Positions 24,778-34,637 of a stretch of 64,000 bases of DNA are shown one piece after another. How positions within the stretch are numbered: the stretch's first letter is position 1; every line of letters begins with the position of its first letter. Origin of the DNA: Cristatella mucedo (lineage: Eukaryota; Bryozoa; Phylactolaemata; Cristatellidae); assembly GCA_009760855.2 (NCBI GenBank), contig WPIO01000013.1:5914001-5978000 (forward strand). The letters are read 5' to 3'. The notes under the pieces were generated by a model. The model did not search any database. It was given only the letters and a program-made list of their open reading frames with translations, and was not told the DNA's origin. Both the position numbers and the translations under genes were made by a program.

Positions 24778-24959
24778 AGTATTACTTAATCGTTGGAGAT
24801 CCATTTGCGGAACGGATATCCGTATCCTACATCAAACAACAAGTGTAGCAATGCGTGCGTTCGATATCCATTGCCCACAGTTCTCGGTAGGCGTGAGTGC
24901 ATAACAAATGCGAGAAGGAATGAAAATATTTTTTGTCGTAGTGCACCTACTTGAATAGT

Positions 24960-25210
24960 AAGAATAATATTAAAACTAACTGCTTAGCACCATAAGAATA
25001 CTTAATCTCTGTCTAGGCACTTTAAAAAGGCTGCACATAAAGCATGTAAATTTGTTTAGAGATAACACGCAGAGCGTCAGCACGCATAAGCTTACGAAGG
25101 AGAATTAACGAACAGAACCCACCACACGCTGTTCGAAACATGTGCAACTTTAGCTACTTTTTAAATGTCATCAAGTCAGGGGATGTCGTGATGACAGTCG
25201 GCAGTGATTC
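24960..25210 (-). mobile_element. LINE family A 3' part, diverged
   Basis: The tail and hairpin are degenerate (CTTAATCTCTGTCTAGGCAC). They are followed by the conserved GCGTCAGCACGCATAAGC and TTTTTAAATGTCATCAAGTC words of the minus-strand family. Confidence 0.75.
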
Positions 25211-25607
25211 TTGTATTGTTCCGTATACAATTTTTCTGATACGGTCACGTATTTTTTTTATGCAGTCTATACGTGTATACTACACACCGTTCAATAAAGT
25301 CATACAACTCCTTGCAAAATCGCCGTGCGCTCCGCGGTACTACTACTATTTCTCTCGATATGTGATCTCGATTTCTGTTGTTTGTTTATTCAAACTGCGC
25401 GTCCTGGCACCAATGAAGCAGTCGGACGTCCGGCTCCTCGGGGAACAGGTCACCGTCTTCGACGTGCAGGCTTGCGCCGACCTCGATACGGTCAAACTCG
25501 GACGTGTGGCTCACCTGACTCCTCGTCTGGCTCGTCCTCACCAGAGACCGGCCCGTCAATGACGTGGCCCTCTGTCTGTTTGCAGAGGCTCAATAGACGG
25601 CCACTCA

Positions 25608-26095
25608 GCGGACACGTGGTACGGACACGTGGTACGGACACGTGGTACGGACACGTGGTACGGACACGTGGTACGGACACGTGGTACGGACACGTGGTAC
25701 GGACACGTGGTACGGACACGTGGTACGGACACGTGGTACGGACACGTGGTACGGACACGTGGTACGGACACGTGGTACGGACACGTGGTACGGACACGTG
25801 TACGGACACGTGGTACGGACACGTGGTACGGACACGTGGTACGGACACGTGGTACGGACACGTGGTACGGACACGTGGTACGGACACGTGGTACGGACAC
25901 GTGGGACGGACACGTGGGACGGACACGTGGGACGGACACGTGGGACGGACACGTGGGACGGACACGTGGGACGGACACGTGGGACGGACACGTGGGACGG
26001 ACACGTGGGACGGACACGTGGGACGGACACGTGGGACGGACACGTGGGACGGACACGTGGGACGGACACGTGGGACGGACACGTGGGACGGACAC
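25608..26095. repeat. 13-bp minisatellite, 37 units, two variant blocks
   Basis: The unit is GGACACGTGGTAC. By spacing, the CACGTG core occurs 37 times from 25613 to 26085. The first 22 units end GTAC and the last 15 end GGAC, with one clean switch at about 25903. Unit 15 (near 25795) has lost one base and is 12 bp. Because 13 is not a multiple of three and the unit contains no stop, long open frames appear on both strands. They are artefacts. Confidence 0.97.
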
Positions 26096-26393
26096 GCTCG
26101 CGGGCTCGCGGCCCAGGCGAGCTCGAGATGCTTGCCGCTGAAGGCGACGGCAGTCTCAACGGCCTCGACCTTGCTCACACCTAGCCTGACGCGCTGCCGA
26201 TTGTGGTGCGTGCGCTTGCCGGATTTGTGGTTGCGCTTGCCGCTACTTGCGCCGGTCGGCTTCTTGCGGAACCGCAGCGAGCGGCCCGGTGCGATTACAG
26301 CCGGCAGACGGCGGCGGCGGCAGCAGCGGGGGCGATGACCGCCTCGTCCAATGTTTTGCATTTGCAGTAGGCGGTCGTCTTAGACCCGTCCTG

Positions 26394-26530
26394 CTAGCAC
26401 TTGTCACAAAAGCGATTCCAGATCGGGTCCGTCTTCGGGTTCATGACAAACAGCAGAAGCAGCGAGTACAAGATGGCGAACCACCGTTGATCGCAGACTG
26501 CGTGGAGAAGCGTGGAGAGTCGGACGCGGC
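26394..26530 (-). pseudogene. Short hydrophobic coding-like segment, unidentified
   Basis: The minus strand encodes WFAILYSLLLLFVMNPKTD then PIWNRFCDKC and a TAG at 26394-26396. In-frame codons after the stop continue with a second Cys-rich stretch (TAYCKCKTLDEAV). One membrane-like segment followed by a polar Cys-containing tail suggests the end of a membrane protein, possibly decayed. I do not recognise the family. Confidence 0.25.
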
Positions 26531-26702
26531 CCGCGCCCGGTTGACCTGACCAGCTCAGCGAGGGTCACCCGCTCAGCCTATCGGCCCACTCGCGACTGGG
26601 CCACTATCTTAGGAGTATAAGTCATCTACTATATTTGTATAATCGATTTTTGGGGCTGTATTATACCCTGTGTCATACAGGTTCTATACATACAAAACGA
26701 CA

Positions 26703-26878
26703 GCCCTGACTTTGCCATTCTTCTCACTTTCTCTTTCTTGAGCGAGATGAAGTCTGTTGCTACCGTAGGCGCACTGTAAGCCGCTCAGGCTTTCAGTGCG
26801 CTGTAGAATACTGTCCACCATAACCCCCCCACTTAGTCTTTGTGGCTGTGTGGAGTTGCAGACGGAGATGCAACATGC
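26703..26878 (+). mobile_element. LINE family B 3' fragment, diverged
   Basis: GAGCGAGATGAAGTCTGTTG, CAGTGCGCTGTAGAA, then CTTTGTGGCTGTGTGGAGTT and GCAGACGGAGATGCA match the family B 3' end. No ATTAC tail remains. Confidence 0.7.
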
Positions 26879-27676
26879 ATGCACATGCTGAAGAGTGGAA
26901 CAATGGCTGTGAAGAAACGTCGCGTCATCAAGGATCGAGGCGAGTGAAACAAGTCTCCGGAAGCAGGCGGTCTGAGGAAAGCTGTCTAGGCGAGCCCTCG
27001 AACGGAACAGATTCCGCAGAATGAGCTACCACAGCGACGGCGAACCGCGGAAAACGCTGCCTTTAAAGGTAACACTTCTTAGATCGATGAGCAATCGGCT
27101 GCAAGCGCAGCCTCGGCAGAGCGCGGCTCGAGCGCCTGCGGCCCTCGAGCCGCACCGCCCGCCGTCCTGGCTCGACGGCTGCTTCCTCGGCTCGAGATGT
27201 CGGTGGCGGCGGCATCAGATTTCGAAAAAGTGGGCGAGACTTCGCGCTGGTCGCAGAGCGCTGCGACGTCGATCGTGGTCAATATAGAATCCGGCTCGCT
27301 GACGTTCACGAACGTTCATGAATGAGCGGTATGCCCCGAGCGAACCGAGTGCGATTGTTCGCCTTGCGACGGCTCCCTCCTCGGCCGAACGTCGCTGTTT
27401 TATTCTGCCAAGTTAACAATGGACGGCTTTCCGGTGAGTGCACAACGAGAAACGCATTGTCACGAATCGACGTCGATCGGTCGAGGATAGCGACCTTGTC
27501 GACGCTTTTCCTGTCTCGGCCCGGGTAGCAAATTTCACGCATCGCCATGAGACCTCCGCACGCTAAAGAGCGGCAGCGGCCGATTCCATCCGACGGATGT
27601 GGAGCTCTATCTAATTTCTCGTTAACAATACCCTCGGGCCATCCGCTGGCAAAGCTTGGCTGTGACTGTTCGTGAG
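26879..27676. other. Anonymous GC-leaning DNA
   Basis: CpG-containing sequence without a recognised gene. Confidence 0.35.
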
Positions 27677-28065
27677 TGTAAGCACGCATAAGCACACAAA
27701 GGACGAATCATGTGGACCCACTAAATTCTGCGATAAATAGATGTGTTTTTAGTTTCTTTTTAAATGTGGTAAAGTCAGGAGATGTCGTGACGCAGGTCCG
27801 GAGTGAGTTCCAGGCTTTGAGAGCATACGAACTAAAGGCACGGCCTCCAAATGATGTCAGATGCGTACGAGGTATAGGTAAACGATCAGATTCCGAAAAG
27901 CGGGTGGTATGGTTCTTAGCCTCCTGGGGAAGTAGACCTGTTAGGTAGGCTAGAGCCACAGAATGAAGGAACCTACAAGTGAGCGACACAACCTCAAAGT
28001 AGATGTGTTGCTTGACTGGGAGCCAGTGCAGGTCAGTGAGAAGTCATTTGATGTGGCAACTGGTG
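27677..28065 (-). mobile_element. LINE family A RT-ORF C-terminal fragment, no tail
   Basis: The minus strand encodes RTHLTSFGGRAFSSYALKAW and FKKKLKTHLF. Both the 3' UTR/tail and the upstream RT are absent, so it is a fragment broken at both ends. Confidence 0.8.
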
Positions 28066-28372
28066 CAACCATCATCGTTGCTGTAAAAGTGACGTTGGTC
28101 AGATGGAAGAGAGCAGCTTCTGTTCTGTGGCGACGTCGCTTGATCCCGACTACGACATTTTCCACTAATTATTTCCTGTCACTTCTTCGTTCCACAACCT
28201 GCTGATCACAATCCTTGAGAAATTTTTTGACGGAAATAAGAAAGTGGGCTGGGCAGTGGGGTATTATGACCACTGAATCCGATTATTACTTTAAAAGCAT
28301 TTTGGTCGAACGATGTCCGATTCGATGGAACAACCCCTTCATCCGGAGAAGCATTTGAAACCTGAGCTATGA

Positions 28373-28373
28373 C

Positions 28374-28470
<97 letters not shown>

Positions 28471-28502
28471 GCGTGTGCGTGTGCGCGTGTGTGTGTATGT
28501 GT
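28373..28502. repeat. Compound (TA)n(GT)n microsatellite
   Basis: About 28 bp of TA followed by about 100 bp of GT with GC-substituted units (GTGCGT) near 28464-28486. Confidence 0.95.
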
Positions 28503-28504
28503 GA

Positions 28505-29215
28505 GCAGGACTATTTTTGTCTGCCAGTGAAGGCCAAATAGGGGACGGCATAGGGCTTTCGGATGACGAGCTATTTATTTATGGTTTAATTCAGGTAACC
28601 ACTTCGTATCCAGAAATCACGGAGAATGTCTTGGTCACAGGTTTCGACTTAGCAATTGCTTTAGTCAGAGGTGGCTTTACGGAGGCACGGGTGTATGCAT
28701 TTTTTTCAGCGTAAAGGCGCTAAACCTATCGATTAAACAGGTAACATCTGGGTAGTGAGACCGCTCAGAGTTGTCAAGCAAATGACTCGCTGCCTTGTAA
28801 ATTGTTTCTGGGTCTGACTGGCAAGACTGCAGTTTGAAAGTGAAAAAAGAAGCCACAACTTTCCTCAGCGTCCGAGTGTAGACACGTATGTAGTCTTTAA
28901 CGCCACTGACTAGATCGGCGTCACATTCACACTTCTTAAAGTAGCGTTCAAGCTTGAGCTTCAGTCGGCGCCATAGTTTTAGAATTTCTTGGGTAAATAG
29001 ACAGGGTTCTCCGTGACTGCTTACACGAACGTGGTTTTAGTGAAGCTCCTCGCTCGTCGAGCGCGTGCGCTGCCAAGTTCCGAGTTTGCTGACTGATTGA
29101 TGAGAGTGCCCATCGATAAACCCGCAGAGTCTGCTTGCGCGCCCGTCGAGAAGAGGGAGAATACCTAAGTCGCACAGAGATGATAATAAAAATCTCTCAG
29201 TAAGAACGTTTTCTG
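28505..29215 (-). pseudogene. LINE EN-RT linker fragment, second copy
   Basis: Collinear with 330-850: shared TTTGTCTGCCAGTGAAG at the low end, GACGAGCT, TCAGAGGTGGCTT, GACTGGCAAGACT, then GTAGACACG and CACTTCTTAAAG. It is a decayed L2/CR1-type linker segment on the minus strand. It abuts the preceding microsatellite. Confidence 0.6.
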
Positions 29216-29269
29216 ACTGGCGTTGCAGCACCATTCTGACTCTCATGTGTCGGAACAGGTGCACGAGAT

Positions 29270-30170
29270 CGAACCAAGTGCGATTGAGAAATTGGCATGG
29301 CTAACGCTCGCAGTCGCCAGCATGTATCCTCTTGAATCTGCACACAATCTAGGTGTCATGTTCCACACTGACCTTTCGTTAGACGATCGGATCAACTCCA
29401 TAGTCAAGTCTGCATACTTTCAGCTGCTACATAAATTTGCTCAAATTTGGGCTTGTTTATACAGGGATACCACATCTAAATTGGTCCATGCATTTGTTAT
29501 ATCCCGTCTCGACTTCTGTAACTCACTGCTTGCTGGTCTGCCGGCCTCTGCAATCAGGCGCTTGCAGCTGGTGCAAAACTCTATACCTAAGCTTGTCTGT
29601 CATGAGCGTAGCAGTTGCCGCATCATACCACTTCTCGCCGACTTGCACTGGCTCCCAGTCAAACAATGCATCGACTTTAAGGTTTTGTCGCTCACACCGT
29701 ACACCCGCTTTTCCGAATCTAATCGTTTACCTGTACCTCCTATGCACCTCTAATTCTTTGGAGACCGCGCCTTTAGTTGTATGCTCCCAAAGCCTGGAAA
29801 TCACTTCCGACTTTCATCACGACATCGCCTGACGTGACCAAATTTAAAAAGAAACTAAAAACGCATCTATTTATCACAGAATTTAGTGGGTCAATGTGAT
29901 TCGTCCTTTATATGCTAATGTGTGCTGACACTGTGCATGCTGCCCCTAACCATAATTGCATGCTGATACTGTGCATATCACCACTAACCATGTTATTCTT
30001 GTTGTTATTGAGAATGCTACCACTAACCATTCGATCGTAGTTCCTTTGCAGCAGATCTAAAGAGCCTAGAAAGAGATTGGGTAGGTTGGAAAGTGTGTGA
30101 GTAGTAGCATTGGAAAGTAATGAGATTGGAAAGAGATTTTGCGCTGTATCAAATATATTATTATTATCTT
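29270..30170 (+). pseudogene. LINE family A copy: RT C-terminal half, UTR and tail
   Basis: The plus strand encodes [39 protein letters not shown] and [20 protein letters not shown]. It then shifts frame after an internal deletion and continues to the 3' UTR. The hairpin loop at 30066-30150 is enlarged by about 60 bp of GAGATTGGAAAG-like repeats before TTTTGCGCTGTATCAA and ATTATTATT. Confidence 0.85.
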
Positions 30171-30895
30171 TTACCTTTATAACAGAATCTAATTCACTTG
30201 AAATAGGAAGAATGAGAGAGAAAAGTGAGAGAGAGAGGAAGTGATGAGAGAGGACAAAAGAAACGAGCAGAGGACAGTAGAAAGAATTATTAAGTAAGTT
30301 CTTTAGATTGGTAGATCAGTAGATAGAGAGACAATAGAAAGAGATGAAAGAACAGAAGAAGGGGCAAATTATTGAGAGAAAGTTGGCAAACCTCTGATTG
30401 AGAGTCGATTGGGAGTGATAAAACGCAACGTAGCACGCTGGCGAGCGTAGTCTCGCCGGCCCGCGCAATATTGCCGGAGAACTTGGCAGAGCGGGCGCAC
30501 CTGCGGGCGGCACCTGCAGGCGTCTTGCATTTCCGGTGAGTGCCGCTCGCTGAGCGGTCCCGCAGAAGGTAATAGAACAGATACATAAAGGTATACACTC
30601 GTAAGTATGGCTGTGCTGACAGCCAGATCGCCATAGTTAGCCATAGGCATAGTCATAAACATAGCCCTAGATAGTCATATATATTGCCTAGAAGATCGAT
30701 GCAGGAGGTCTGTCGGAGCAGTGCGGCCGAGCCGACTGACAGAAAAACAGACAGACACTGCGCATCTGGGATCTCTCGCCTTGAGCGCCAACCCTACGTC
30801 GAGCTGCAGTTCTTAGCCGCAAACGACTTTCGGTGCTCTCGCAGCATGGAGTCTGAGCGGGTCGCCATTCGCACACAGCGGCACCGAGAAGACCG
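30171..30895. other. Anonymous DNA, no gene seen
   Basis: Purine-rich, GA-leaning stretch at 30205-30380, then mixed CpG-containing sequence with CATAG words near 30630-30680. Confidence 0.35.
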
Positions 30896-31023
<128 letters not shown>

Positions 31024-31691
31024 TGGTTATCGCTCTCACCGCCTACTCAGCTGGGCTGGAACTCAGCGCAGGCAGCAGATGCCATCTTACCTGGGACGAA
31101 GGCCGCGGAGGGAGAATTCCATCATTCCTAATTTCCGTACTTTTATGGACGTGGAGCTGGGTTAGCGCCGGATGTTGCGGATACGATGCACATTTTGCAG
31201 CCTTACGCACCAAAGAAGGAAGAGCGTCGGAGTCGGGCGGAAACGTTCTATGTGCATCTTGTGAAGTCGCTTTCTTCCCCACTTCCTGTGCGTTCGCTTT
31301 GAGCCACCGCCTAGTCGTAATGGGCTTGTACATCCAGGTATCCAAAGAAGGGCCTGGCAGTCTACACACTACCAGCTGCAGGATACCTACCTGCCCATTC
31401 AATGCCCAGAATCTGCCGAGTCACCGCAGGAGTACGTCTCAAAGAACGCATCCTGGACGGTGAATGGTATACATCGTCCATACTCACTGTCGGCCACTTG
31501 CTTTCATCATCAGTCAAAATGTGCGAACTACTATCTATCTTGGCGGTTTGCAAGGTCGATGGGCTGAATTAACGAGGACGTCACGACGTCACATCCTTTC
31601 GAGCGCCGCGATATCCTAATTGGTTGCTGTAGCGCTTTATAAATCCGCCAGAGAGTGCGGGCCGACATCTTTTTTGCATGACGGACTTCTT

Positions 31692-31880
31692 TAATTATAA
31701 TAATAATAAGTTTGTATTGCAACCTCAGAGAACTAGACTTCTTTCTAGGTACAATACGTTCCCTGTAAAGGAAGCATGTCAATACGGTTAGTGGTAACTT
31801 GTTCGGCGTCAGCATGCATAAGACACAGAGGACAATTAACAAAGACCCCAACAATCCTGAGAGGAAATGATGCGATTGTA
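31692..31880 (-). mobile_element. LINE family A tail, strongly diverged
   Basis: ATAATAATAATAAG followed by CTCAGAGAACTAGACTTC, TTTCTAGGTAC and GTCAGCATGCATAAG. The hairpin stems are lost. Confidence 0.65.
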
Positions 31881-32785
31881 GCTAATTTTTGTCTGGCGTT
31901 AAGTCAGCGGACGTGACGTCAGTCAGAGTGAGCTCCAGCCGTTGTCGTCGTCGAGCGGCTTGCCGAATTTGGGGGAAATCTCGTCAGCCGTCAGAATTCG
32001 TCGTCGTCAGCCTGAGCGCTCGCCGCAACCACAGTTTACGACCAACCGCGCGCGCGGGAGTAAAAGCGTCATCGCGGGAATTCCGGGACCGCGTCTTACA
32101 GGACGGGCTGCTGCGGAACAGCGGCCCGATTCGGAGTGATGAGCCGCGTCGCGCCGCGACCGCCGCGGTGCCAGTCTCGCCTCGTCGTCGTCGCAGTCTC
32201 CTCGCGGCGCGCCCGCGACAGCTCCGCGCTCGCCCCGGCGCCGCGAGGCCCGTCCGCCCTTCGCGGCCATCTGCGAGCTTAGTCAGAGTGCCGCCGTCAG
32301 TTGCGTCCGAGTGACTTACGGCGGGGATTACCACCGTCGCCAAAAGTAATGGCTTGACGTCACGGTCCCGCTGTACGACGCGTATATCTCTCCCGGAGCG
32401 GCGGCGGCGGCGCTCGAGCGGTAGACAGCGGGCGGGCGGGCGGGCGGGCGCGACGTTCGTCGTTCGCGAGAGCGCGCGTGAAGGGAGGAGCGTCCTGCCG
32501 CCGCGTCCGGTCGAGCGAGAATCGACGCCGCCGTCGTCGCCGCCACCGCTGCGGCCGGCGGTGTGGAGGCGGCAGCTTGAATCCCGCGAGAGGACATTAG
32601 CAGCGTCGGCCGCGAGCTGCCGACGCTGTCCGACGCTGCCGCGACAGCGGACCTCGGCTACTGCCGGAGAGAGGGCGAGAGCGAGCGGGAGAGGGTGCGT
32701 GCCGCGACGCTGAACCGGGGTCCGCGTAGCGCGGGAGCGCCGCTCAGAGCGAAACCGCTGGCGCAGGCTCAACAACTTTGGGCAG

Positions 32786-33155
32786 GTGAGCCCCGTGCGC
32801 GGCGATGCCAACCGGACGCTGGCGCGGAGCGCACGCCGGCGGCGAGCCGGGCCGGCGCGTGTGCGAGCGGCTCCCCGGCGCCGCACCGCCGCCGCTGTCG
32901 GCGCGGGCGCCACCACCGCCGCTGTCGTGGCGCCGATGTAGTTGCTGAAGCGGTTGCAGCGACGGCCCGCTCTTGCGTCGTCGTGCGCCGCCGTCGTCGT
33001 CGCTTAGACTAGCTGGCTCGGTCGCCGCTCGTCTGTCCGTTTTCGCCGATAGCTCAGAGCTTCCGCTCGGGAAGACAAGAGTGCAAGCGCGCCATCTCTC
33101 TCTCTCTCTCTCTCCCTCCCTCTGATAGTGCGGCGACGCGTTCTTTCCATTGCAG
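32786..33155 (+). other. Putative 5' UTR intron of the GPCR gene
   Basis: A strong donor, GGGCAG|GTGAGC (GT at 32786-32787), and a plausible acceptor, TTCTTTCCATTGCAG (AG at 33154-33155), frame a 370-bp GC-rich interval. Splicing would join a non-coding exon to the exon holding the ATG at 33265. No ATG occurs in the receptor frame between the TAG at 33010-33012 and the chosen start, so the intron would not change the protein. Confidence 0.4.
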
Positions 33156-33264
33156 GAGCAGTCGAGCAAGAGCGAACGCAAAAAGCGAGCGGGAGTCGCG
33201 AGCGAGCGAGGCAGGCGCAGCCCTCGGCGGCAGCGGCCAGCTCGCCGAGGCCGGACCGCAGGGC

Positions 33265-34452
33265 ATGGGCGGCAACATAACCATCGCGGCGCCGGCCAAT
33301 AACGTGCAGCTGGACAGCGTGTCGGACGACGTGCGCATGTTTGAGGGAGTGAGCAACATCGTCGTGTCGGCGGTCGGCATAGTCGGCAACGTGATGACGA
33401 TACTGGCCGTCGTCGTCTGCCGCAAGCTGCGCTCCGCGCCCAACGTGTACGTGGCGAACCTGGCCGTCGCCGACCTGCTCGTCACGGCCGTCGTGTGCCC
33501 GGTGAGCGCCTACTCGTCGCTCGCCAACACGAGGAGCGTCCACTGCGAGGCGCTCGGCGCAGTCACGCTCCTGCTGCTCGTGCTCTCCGTCTACACGATG
33601 GGCGCCATCGCCGTCAACCGCTACATACTCATATGCCGCTCGCGAGAGCTCTACCTGCGCGTCTACGGCCGGCGACGCAACGTGGCGCTGTCGCTCGTCG
33701 CCGTCTGGCTGGTCAGCGCCGCCATCGTGTCGCCGCCGCTGCTCGGCCTGGGCACGTTCGACTACCACGTCAAGCTGCGCGGCTGCTTCTTCACCGCCTA
33801 CGACTTTCGCAGCTACGCGTACGGCGTCAGCTTCCTGTCCGTCGGCACGCTGGCACCCAACTTCGCCTTCACGCTGTTCGCCTACGTCAAGATCATCCGA
33901 CGCTTCCGGCGAGCGCAGAGCGTGTTCCTGCGCGCGCACCGCCATTCGCGCCACCCCGCATCGCCGCTCACCTCGAGCCTGTCGTCGGGCAACTGCGGCG
34001 GCAGCGGCGGCAAGGCCTGTATTGGCGGCGGCAGTGGCGGCAGCGACGACGCTCGGTCTCCGGCGAGCTGGCGTTCCGAGTGCGAAGGTGAAGGCGGCAC
34101 CGACTCGGAAGCGCCCGTCGGCGCGGCGGCGACTGCGGGCGGCGCAGCTGCGGCAGCGGCAGCGCCCGCGAGGCAGCACGGCGGCGCGTCGATCGGCAAG
34201 GACCTGAAAGTGACGCTGAACCTGCTCGTCGTCTTTGTCGTCTTCGTGGCCTGCTGGATGCCCGTGGCGAGCGTATTCGCCGGCGACTACGGCGGCCAGC
34301 TGCCCGCCACGCTCTACAGCGTGCTCATGATACTGGCCTACTCGAACAGCGCGCTCAACGTGTTCCTCTACGCCGGCATGAATCCGACCTACCGGAGAGC
34401 GTACGGGAACATTCTGCTCTGCAGGTGGAGGGCGCTCGTCGCCGTCGTCTGA
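33265..34452 (+). CDS. Class A GPCR, melatonin-receptor-like
   Basis: Intact 395-residue seven-transmembrane receptor on one exon. A sequon at N4 lies in a short extracellular N-terminus. TM1 (about 30-53) has GN with N42. TM2 has NLAVADL with D70. C94 and C174 can form the TM3-ECL2 disulfide. TM3 ends NRY (118-120) rather than DRY. TM4 has W148. TM5 has P198. TM6 has CWMP (330-333). TM7 has N361 and NVFLY (365-369) in place of NPxxY. NRY, the ICRS continuation, a GTFDY block in ECL2 and the altered TM7 motif all fit melatonin-type receptors, which carry NRY and NAxxY. The third intracellular loop (about 209-311) is long and Gly/Ala/Ser-rich. The ATG has G at -3 and +4 and is the first in frame after an upstream stop at 33010. 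G/C-ending codons dominate. The expected role is Gi-type signalling at the plasma membrane. The ligand is not known, and other amine-like class A subfamilies remain possible. Confidence 0.92.
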   Translation: MGGNITIAAPANNVQLDSVSDDVRMFEGVSNIVVSAVGIVGNVMTILAVVVCRKLRSAPNVYVANLAVADLLVTAVVCPVSAYSSLANTRSVHCEALGAVTLLLLVLSVYTMGAIAVNRYILICRSRELYLRVYGRRRNVALSLVAVWLVSAAIVSPPLLGLGTFDYHVKLRGCFFTAYDFRSYAYGVSFLSVGTLAPNFAFTLFAYVKIIRRFRRAQSVFLRAHRHSRHPASPLTSSLSSGNCGGSGGKACIGGGSGGSDDARSPASWRSECEGEGGTDSEAPVGAAATAGGAAAAAAAPARQHGGASIGKDLKVTLNLLVVFVVFVACWMPVASVFAGDYGGQLPATLYSVLMILAYSNSALNVFLYAGMNPTYRRAYGNILLCRWRALVAVV

Positions 34453-34479
34453 TTGCGAGAGAACGGCGCCGCCGCCTCC

Positions 34480-34504
34480 GCCTCCGCCACCGCCGCCTCC
34501 GCCT

Positions 34505-34553
<49 letters not shown>

Positions 34554-34556
34554 GAC
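34480..34556. repeat. (CCG)n array in GPCR 3' flank
   Basis: Begins as CCTCCGCC variants and becomes pure CCG/GCC for about 50 bp, 30-100 bp after the receptor stop codon. Confidence 0.9.
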
Positions 34557-34567
34557 GGACGTCGGCA

Positions 34568-34637
34568 GAGCGCGGCGTAGCCGCCCGCGGGGGCTCCGCC
34601 CGCGGGGGCTCCGCCCGCGGGCGGCTACGCCGCGCTC
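34568..34637. repeat. Perfect GC-rich inverted repeat downstream of the GPCR
   Basis: Arms 34568-34591 and 34614-34637 are exact reverse complements over 24 bp (GAGCGCGGCGTAGCCGCC at the start). The 22-bp loop lies within two tandem copies of a CCCGCGGGGGCTCCG unit. It lies 115 bp after the TGA and would form a very stable hairpin in the transcript if it is in the 3' UTR. Confidence 0.9.

Noticed and set aside
25608-26095. Regular direct repeats that could be taken for a CRISPR array
   Set aside because: The units are 13 bp and contiguous, with no unique spacers. The context is an animal genome.
25325-26361. Long open frames (up to 337 codons) on both strands across the minisatellite, with repeats such as GTDTWYGHVVR
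   Set aside because: A 13-bp unit without stops reads open in most frames on both strands. The repeat peptide is a by-product, and both strands look equally coding.
31984-32916. Minus-strand open frame of 310 codons in the CpG island
   Set aside because: Arg/Ala-rich low-complexity translation expected from GC-rich DNA. No domain.
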